DNA of 29,398 nucleotides from Sulfurimonas sp. (GTDB lineage: Bacteria; Campylobacterota; Campylobacteria; Campylobacterales; Sulfurimonadaceae), in contig WFPU01000065.1 in the NCBI GenBank assembly GCA_015487435.1, forward strand, positions 1 through 29,398, given 5' to 3'. Of the stretch, positions 25,184 through 29,398 are shown piece after piece. The translations under genes and the position numbers were made by a program. The stretch's first letter is position 1; every line of letters begins with the position of its first letter. The notes beneath the pieces are model-generated. The model ran no database searches. It saw nothing but the letters and a program-made list of their open reading frames with translations, and was not told where the DNA came from.

Positions 25184-25648
25184 TTATGTTGGACACCCAT
25201 TAATTTCACCCATATCTATGTTTGAACCACCACCTGAAATCATATTTTCATTTTCACGAATAAGGTTTCCATTGTGAGAGATAGTATATGATATGGCTGT
25301 TGTATCACGAATAGTATTAATTGTAGAGCAATAAGTCTCTAGTGATGCCATAACCCATCTAGCTGCCATTGTATCATCAGCATCTGAATTAAAACTATAT
25401 GTTAAGTGTAATGAATTAAATTTTTTAGGATGATCTTCATTTCTAACTACCTCACCATCTACTACTAAATCGGTCACAGTTTTATCTTGATTTTTTGGCA
25501 TTAATACTATATCTGTTGCACTGCAAGTTATAATTGAAGCTAAAAAATACTCAATTGGGCTTATTTTTGGACAATCTATTATAAAGCTATCCTTTGGAGT
25601 TTTTGCTTCAAATCTCATCGCATCTTTGTGTGTAATTGTTACTTTCAT
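25184..25648 (-). CDS. OsmC family protein, YhfA-like
   Basis: OsmC-family proteins include thiol peroxidases that reduce organic hydroperoxides; the YhfA branch is poorly characterised. The 154 aa protein has the two conserved cysteines of the fold, C42 (IITCSATD) and C107 (LETYCSTI), the latter in a YCS-T-I context typical of YhfA rather than Ohr. It starts 5 bases after the argH stop, so it is probably co-transcribed with argH. The C-terminal tail (about 135-154) is Gly/Asn-rich and extends past the core. A redox role is family-based inference. Confidence 0.88.
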   Translation of the reverse strand: MKVTITHKDAMRFEAKTPKDSFIIDCPKISPIEYFLASIITCSATDIVLMPKNQDKTVTDLVVDGEVVRNEDHPKKFNSLHLTYSFNSDADDTMAARWVMASLETYCSTINTIRDTTAISYTISHNGNLIRENENMISGGGSNIDMGEINGCPT

Positions 25649-25653
25649 TAGTA

Positions 25654-27033
25654 TTAATCCTTTAAATAATTTTCAAAATATTTTAATTGTTCTATGGTTC
25701 TTACAGTAGCGGTTCCACCAACTGAAGTTCTTGCATTCATTGAGTTTTTTAAAATTAAAAACTCCATCACATCTTCATCTATTCTAGCATCTATCTTTTT
25801 AAGTTCACTAAACTCTATATCACTTAAATCAATATTTAACTCTTCACTCTTAGCAACTGCATGACCCGTTATAAAATGGGCTTCACGAAATGGAATATTG
25901 CATTTTTCAACTAAATAATCAGCTAAATCTGTAGCAACAAGATGACCAACGGCACAAGCTTTTTCCATGTTTTGAGGCTTAACTTCCATAGTTTTGATAG
26001 CTTCTTTTAATATTTCTAAAGAAATTTCAGCAGTTTTTACTGCATCAAAAACACCCTCTTTATCCTCTTGAGTATCTTTGTTATATGCTAATGGCAAACC
26101 TTTCATAACTGTAAGTAATCCCATTAAAGAACCATACACACGACCTGTTTTTCCACGAAGTAACTCTGGTACATCTGGATTTTTCTTTTGTGGCATAATA
26201 GAGCTACCAGTTGAGTATTCATCACTAAGTTCAATAAAACCAAACTCATAGCTTGACCACATAACTATCTCTTCACTTAAACGAGAGATATGCATCATCA
26301 TAGTTGAGATATTAAATAAAATTTCTAATGCAAAATCTCTGTCACTTACAGTATCAAGACAATTTGTACTTACACTATCAAAACCTAAAAGTTGTGCTGT
26401 CATATCACGATCTAAATTATGTGGAGTTCCAGCTAATGCTGCACACCCTAATGGCGATACATTATTTCTTTTATAAGAATCCTCAAATCTAGTAATATCT
26501 CGCTTAAACATTGCAAGATATGCACCTAGATGAAAACCAAAATTAGTTGGTTGAGCGTGTTGAAGGTGTGTCATTCCTGGAATTAATGTCTCTGTATGCT
26601 TTTTAGCAACTACTAACACTTCAGCCATTAATTTCTTTAATGCTTCAACTATTATCTTATTTTTTTTTAGAGTCCAACGACGAAAATCAACAGCCACTTG
26701 ATCATTTCTACTTCGCCCTGTATGAAGCTTTTTACCAGCATCACCAATTAAAGCAGTTAAGCGTTTCTCTATCCCCATATGCAAATCTTCATCAGAGATA
26801 TTCCACTTAAACTCGCCTGATTCAATCTCTTTCTTAACTTCATTTAAACCATTTGTTATATCTATTAGTTCTTCAGTTGTAATGATTTTTTGTTTTGCAA
26901 GCATCGCTGCATGAGCTAAAGAGCCTTCAATATCTTCAATATATAGCTCTCTATCATACATAATTGAAGCATTAAATTCATCTAAAAGAGATGATGAATT
27001 GGCACTAAAACGCCCTGACCACATTTTTTCCAT
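25654..27033 (-). CDS. argH: argininosuccinate lyase
   Basis: ArgH splits argininosuccinate into arginine and fumarate, the last step of arginine synthesis. At 459 aa it is full length. Visible are HTGRSRND (104-111), THLQHAQPT (155-163, catalytic His159) and the superfamily signature GSSIMPQKKNPD (276-287, flexible catalytic serine loop). The ATG follows AAGGA with a 7-base spacer. The 208-base leader upstream is unusual: a GC-rich structured stretch, a 16-base palindrome and an arginine-rich overlapping frame. osmC follows 5 bases after its stop. Confidence 0.97.
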   Translation of the reverse strand: MEKMWSGRFSANSSSLLDEFNASIMYDRELYIEDIEGSLAHAAMLAKQKIITTEELIDITNGLNEVKKEIESGEFKWNISDEDLHMGIEKRLTALIGDAGKKLHTGRSRNDQVAVDFRRWTLKKNKIIVEALKKLMAEVLVVAKKHTETLIPGMTHLQHAQPTNFGFHLGAYLAMFKRDITRFEDSYKRNNVSPLGCAALAGTPHNLDRDMTAQLLGFDSVSTNCLDTVSDRDFALEILFNISTMMMHISRLSEEIVMWSSYEFGFIELSDEYSTGSSIMPQKKNPDVPELLRGKTGRVYGSLMGLLTVMKGLPLAYNKDTQEDKEGVFDAVKTAEISLEILKEAIKTMEVKPQNMEKACAVGHLVATDLADYLVEKCNIPFREAHFITGHAVAKSEELNIDLSDIEFSELKKIDARIDEDVMEFLILKNSMNARTSVGGTATVRTIEQLKYFENYLKD

Positions 27034-27163
27034 AACTATTCCTTAATTTTATTTCATAAAATGAAGGGAACCGTCTATCTATTTCAACTGCATCAGAAGT
27101 AATCCTGATACTGAGGATAACTCTGCGTTTACCTCGGCGGTATGCCCATGACACTAGTGTCAT
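27005..27163 (-). CDS. possible arginine-rich leader ORF overlapping argH
   Basis: A 52-codon frame starts at an ATG inside the 16-base palindrome and ends at TAG 27007-27005 inside argH, in a different frame. It contains 9 arginines, four of them in YRRGKRR (residues 8-14), encoded by CGC, CGA, CGC and AGA. No ribosome binding site is visible. A CATAAT box (27172-27167) is so close that a leaderless transcript would be needed. It could be a leader peptide or pure chance. Confidence 0.22.
   Translation of the reverse strand: MTLVSWAYRRGKRRVILSIRITSDAVEIDRRFPSFYEIKLRNSYGKNVVRAF
27037..27163 (-). promoter_or_regulatory. GC-rich structured argH leader
   Basis: GC content is about 45% over 27061-27163 against roughly 25% in the next 77 bases. 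Possible helices on the minus strand: ACCG (27141-27138) with CGGT (27073-27070) closing GAGG/CCTC (27135-27132 with 27116-27113) and ATCAGGA/TTCTGAT (27109-27103 with 27098-27092, TTAC loop, one G-U pair); then TTCAT/ATGAA near 27064-27052. The leader begins with the perfect palindrome ATGACACTAGTGTCAT (27163-27148). No known riboswitch class was recognised. The remaining 78 bases up to the upstream gene are plain AT-rich DNA. Confidence 0.45.
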
Positions 27164-27241
27164 AAAATTATGATTAAAGTTTGGTATTTTATCTAAATTA
27201 ACTAATTTTACAAAGGTAGAATTGTTTTATTGAGGGGTGTT

Positions 27242-27577
27242 TTAATCAAATATTGGTATATTACCACTATCTTTTGCGTATTCTTGTAAAAAATCAGACA
27301 AGTGTCTAGCTTTTTTACTATACTGTTTACTTCTAAAATATTTCCAAGAGTCTTTTGCTTTAAGACTCTTTATATGAATATATGCTACTGATTTTCCCTT
27401 TTCACTCATCTCTTTTTTCCACCAACTCTTAGTTTTAGTCTCTAAAAATAAAAATGGTTTATGATGGCACCCTATACATTCAGCCAAAAATTCCATTTGA
27501 CCTTTATAAACAGCGGCATTAAGATGTGAAAAAAATGTAATTGATAAAAATAAAAAAAAGGTTAATAGTCTATTCAT
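27242..27577 (-). CDS. small secreted CXXCH protein, cytochrome c-like
   Basis: The 111 aa precursor has a signal peptide (about 1-21, cleavage near LNA-A) and one heme-c attachment motif, CIGCH (34-38), near the mature N-terminus. The rest is rich in Lys and aromatic residues (SWWKKEM, SWKYFRSKQYSKK), unlike standard class I cytochromes; a sixth ligand could be Met57 in KKEMSEKG or a histidine. It is expected in the periplasm. The electron partner is unknown. It has its own likely promoter and lies between ubiD and argH with no functional link to either. Confidence 0.75.
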   Translation of the reverse strand: MNRLLTFFLFLSITFFSHLNAAVYKGQMEFLAECIGCHHKPFLFLETKTKSWWKKEMSEKGKSVAYIHIKSLKAKDSWKYFRSKQYSKKARHLSDFLQEYAKDSGNIPIFD

Positions 27578-27620
27578 TAATAAATCCTAAACAGTAATAT
27601 TTTATAATACATTAGAAAAT

Positions 27621-27626
27621 ATTATA
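27621..27626 (-). promoter_or_regulatory. putative -10 box for the CXXCH protein gene
   Basis: TATAAT on the minus strand, 43 bases before the ATG at 27577, in the 69-base gap after ubiD. An AGGAT ribosome binding site follows close to the ATG. Confidence 0.45.
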
Positions 27627-27646
27627 TCTTGCTTAGGTGTAATTTA

Positions 27647-29398
27647 TTACAATTGGTATTTTTCGTAAGTTCCTTCATCTAAATCCCACACACCTTTTGA
27701 CTTTAAACTCTTAATAACACTTGGTGTACACTCAACATCATCTGGCCATTCACGCTCAAACCCATCTATAGAACTTTTATTTGTACCATCAATACCAATC
27801 ATTAAACCAGATATGAATATATCTCTTTGTGAATCAATGTTATTTGTAACACGCCAAATACTCATATAAGAGTTAAAAACATCATTGTTTTTATCATCTA
27901 TAAATACAACTATACGAATATGCGGACTAAGGTTTACTAGGGTATCAAAATAATCTTTTGCATTCTTAGTTTTATTTACACTAATTACTGTAATTGGATT
28001 TTTAGTTCGTCTCATATATTGATGTAAATTAACAACATCTGGAATCAATTCTTTCACTTTTTTAAATAATTCTTCATTTCCAAGTAAAGACGGAGCTTCA
28101 ACTTTATGCGCTATAGTTGCGTCAATTCCTAGTTTTCCACCAACCAAAATTTCAGGAGATGAGTGATCAAGTGCATCAAGTATTCCATCTGTAATAAATA
28201 ATGATTTAGGTGAAAATCTATTTAATATATATGTAGTTAATGCTTCATAATTTTCTAATTTAGGTCCATTTTCATCTATGAAAATAGCATGTTTAACAAA
28301 ACTCATTTGACCAGCACCCCAAAAAGCATGCATAAATTGTTTTGCATGACCTTTATAATGTGGTTGCATCTTTGCTAAAATCAAGTTATGAAAGCCCGCA
28401 TTTTCTGGCATATGATAATCAAGTAAATCTGGTACTGTAGTTTTTAATAATGGAAAAAATATTTTTCCAGTGGCCCAGCCCATATATTTATCTTCTAATG
28501 GTGGCTTGCCCACAACTGTTGCTAAATATGTTGGATTTTTTCTTGTAGTTATAGCACTAACTTCCATAACAGGATAAGGCTCTTCTAAAGTATAATAACC
28601 AGTATGATCACCAAATGGACCTTCAACTTTTAAAACCTCTGTATCAACCCAACCCTCTATAACATAATCAACATCCTCAGGAATATAAAGTGGTGTAGTT
28701 AGCGATTTAACAAGTCTAGCTGGTTTCTTTTTAATTAGACCATACATAAGTAACTCATTTACACCATAAGGTAGAGGTGCAGTTGCACACCAAGTATAAA
28801 GTGGATCACCCCCAATAGCTACAGTTACAGGCATTTTTTTACCAGCTTTTTGATACTGATCAAAGAAGTGAGAACTATCTTTGTGGATTTGCCAATGCAT
28901 CCCTAAAGTGTTTTTATCGTAAACTTGAAGTCTATACATACCAAGATTTACTAACTTACCATCGAAACTTTGAGTGTACACTTGACCCATTGTGACAAAA
29001 GGTCCACCATCTTGCTCCCAAGTAGTTAAAACTGGTAATTTATGCAGATCTATATCATCATCCAAATATTTTACAGCCTGACAAGCTCCCTCAGCTTTTA
29101 AACGTTTTGGAAATATATTTTTTAATGAAAAAAGTTCTTTTGCCATTGAGAGTTTTGCACTAAAACCCTCTGGTGGCTTCATGTGAAGCAAATTAGTAAT
29201 TTCATCTGCAACACTCTCAATGGTCCTACCAAAAAGAAGTTCACATCGTTTGTATGAGCCAAAGAGATTCATAAAAACATCTTCATCAAATTTAGTGCCA
29301 GTTTTTTTATCTACCACATTTGTAAATAAAAGGGCTTTCCCACCATCTTTTTTTTTCACTTCTGCATAAGCTAGATGTGGAATTTCAAGATATATGTC
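27647..29398 (-). CDS. ubiD: UbiD-family decarboxylase, 5' end beyond the window
   Basis: UbiD enzymes use prenylated FMN to decarboxylate aromatic or unsaturated acids. In ubiquinone or menaquinone pathways they act on the polyprenyl-hydroxybenzoate-type intermediate, together with UbiX. The frame is open through the window edge. The GTG at 29359 is internal, because the 13 upstream codons (DIYLEIPHLAYAE) continue the family N-terminus, so the true start lies outside. 583 codons are present. Family marks include GPFGDHTGYYT with the catalytic glutamate just before it, IAIGGDPLYTWCA-like metal/flavin residues, and a C-terminal domain ending GTYEKYQL. The exact substrate cannot be read. Confidence 0.92.
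   Translation of the reverse strand, partial: DIYLEIPHLAYAEVKKKDGGKALLFTNVVDKKTGTKFDEDVFMNLFGSYKRCELLFGRTIESVADEITNLLHMKPPEGFSAKLSMAKELFSLKNIFPKRLKAEGACQAVKYLDDDIDLHKLPVLTTWEQDGGPFVTMGQVYTQSFDGKLVNLGMYRLQVYDKNTLGMHWQIHKDSSHFFDQYQKAGKKMPVTVAIGGDPLYTWCATAPLPYGVNELLMYGLIKKKPARLVKSLTTPLYIPEDVDYVIEGWVDTEVLKVEGPFGDHTGYYTLEEPYPVMEVSAITTRKNPTYLATVVGKPPLEDKYMGWATGKIFFPLLKTTVPDLLDYHMPENAGFHNLILAKMQPHYKGHAKQFMHAFWGAGQMSFVKHAIFIDENGPKLENYEALTTYILNRFSPKSLFITDGILDALDHSSPEILVGGKLGIDATIAHKVEAPSLLGNEELFKKVKELIPDVVNLHQYMRRTKNPITVISVNKTKNAKDYFDTLVNLSPHIRIVVFIDDKNNDVFNSYMSIWRVTNNIDSQRDIFISGLMIGIDGTNKSSIDGFEREWPDDVECTPSVIKSLKSKGVWDLDEGTYEKYQL

Noticed and set aside
27075..27100. CTGATG...GAAA resemblance to a hammerhead ribozyme core in the argH leader
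   Set aside because: CTGATGC deviates from CUGAUGA, there is no room for stem II and no cleavage site with a pairing stem III.
27061..27163. Integron attC site in the GC-rich argH leader
   Set aside because: Core sites of the RYYYAAC / GTTRRRY type are not present in the required arrangement.
29357..29359. GTG as the start of ubiD
   Set aside because: The 13 codons upstream to the window edge stay open and continue the UbiD N-terminal pattern, so the gene is cut by the window rather than starting here.

Overview
The window is chromosomal core DNA from a low-GC epsilonproteobacterium (Campylobacterota). The proteins read most like Sulfurimonas or a close relative. The evidence is the AT-rich codon use, TATAAT-type -10 boxes without clear -35 boxes, and two gene runs that I recall as conserved in Helicobacter and Campylobacter: mutS2 - small membrane protein - murC - aminotransferase, and serA - small anchored protein - rpsA - ispH - aroA - pheT - pheS / HIT. 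Species-level placement is inference. I see no rRNA, tRNA, CRISPR array, prophage or transposase.

Layout. Bases 1-14977 are all on the plus strand: a 5'-truncated gltB, then gltD (ammonia assimilation), metY and metX (methionine by direct sulfhydrylation), xseB, a nitrilase-fold protein, a lone ThiF/MoeB-like E1 protein, a DapC-type aminotransferase (lysine/meso-diaminopimelate), an acidic hypothetical, murC, a sirtuin, a small membrane protein and mutS2. mutS2 converges on a minus-strand run read from 24403 down to 15009: pheS, pheT, aroA, ispH, a hypothetical gene, rpsA, a small anchored hypothetical and serA. Within it pheS/pheT/aroA overlap by 1-4 bases and the small gene abuts serA. A HIT gene (plus) diverges from pheS across a 343-base gap. 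The last part is again minus: ubiD (5' end beyond the window), a small CXXCH secreted protein, argH and a YhfA-type OsmC protein that converges on the HIT gene.

The genes are nearly all ordinary biosynthesis, so the unexplained signal is in the gaps. (1) A dispersed palindrome occurs as three head-to-head pairs, one at 8491-8554 and two in the pheS/HIT gap. Each unit has an outer CGTCA-like box, a stem whose sequence varies but stays mostly self-complementary, a CTTGA loop and a TCTA(G/A) tail. This resembles REP doublets (REPINs). (2) The leaders of murC and ispH share a block matching at 20 of 23 aligned positions (GGCG(A/T)AG loop) inside what folds on paper as the same three-way junction, in the same orientation, next to the ribosome binding site. 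(3) The argH leader is a GC-rich island with a perfect 16-base palindrome, several nested hairpins and an arginine-rich overlapping reading frame, so an arginine-responsive leader is a testable idea. (4) The nitrilase-fold protein lacks the catalytic cysteine.

All structure calls were made by eye without folding or database searches.
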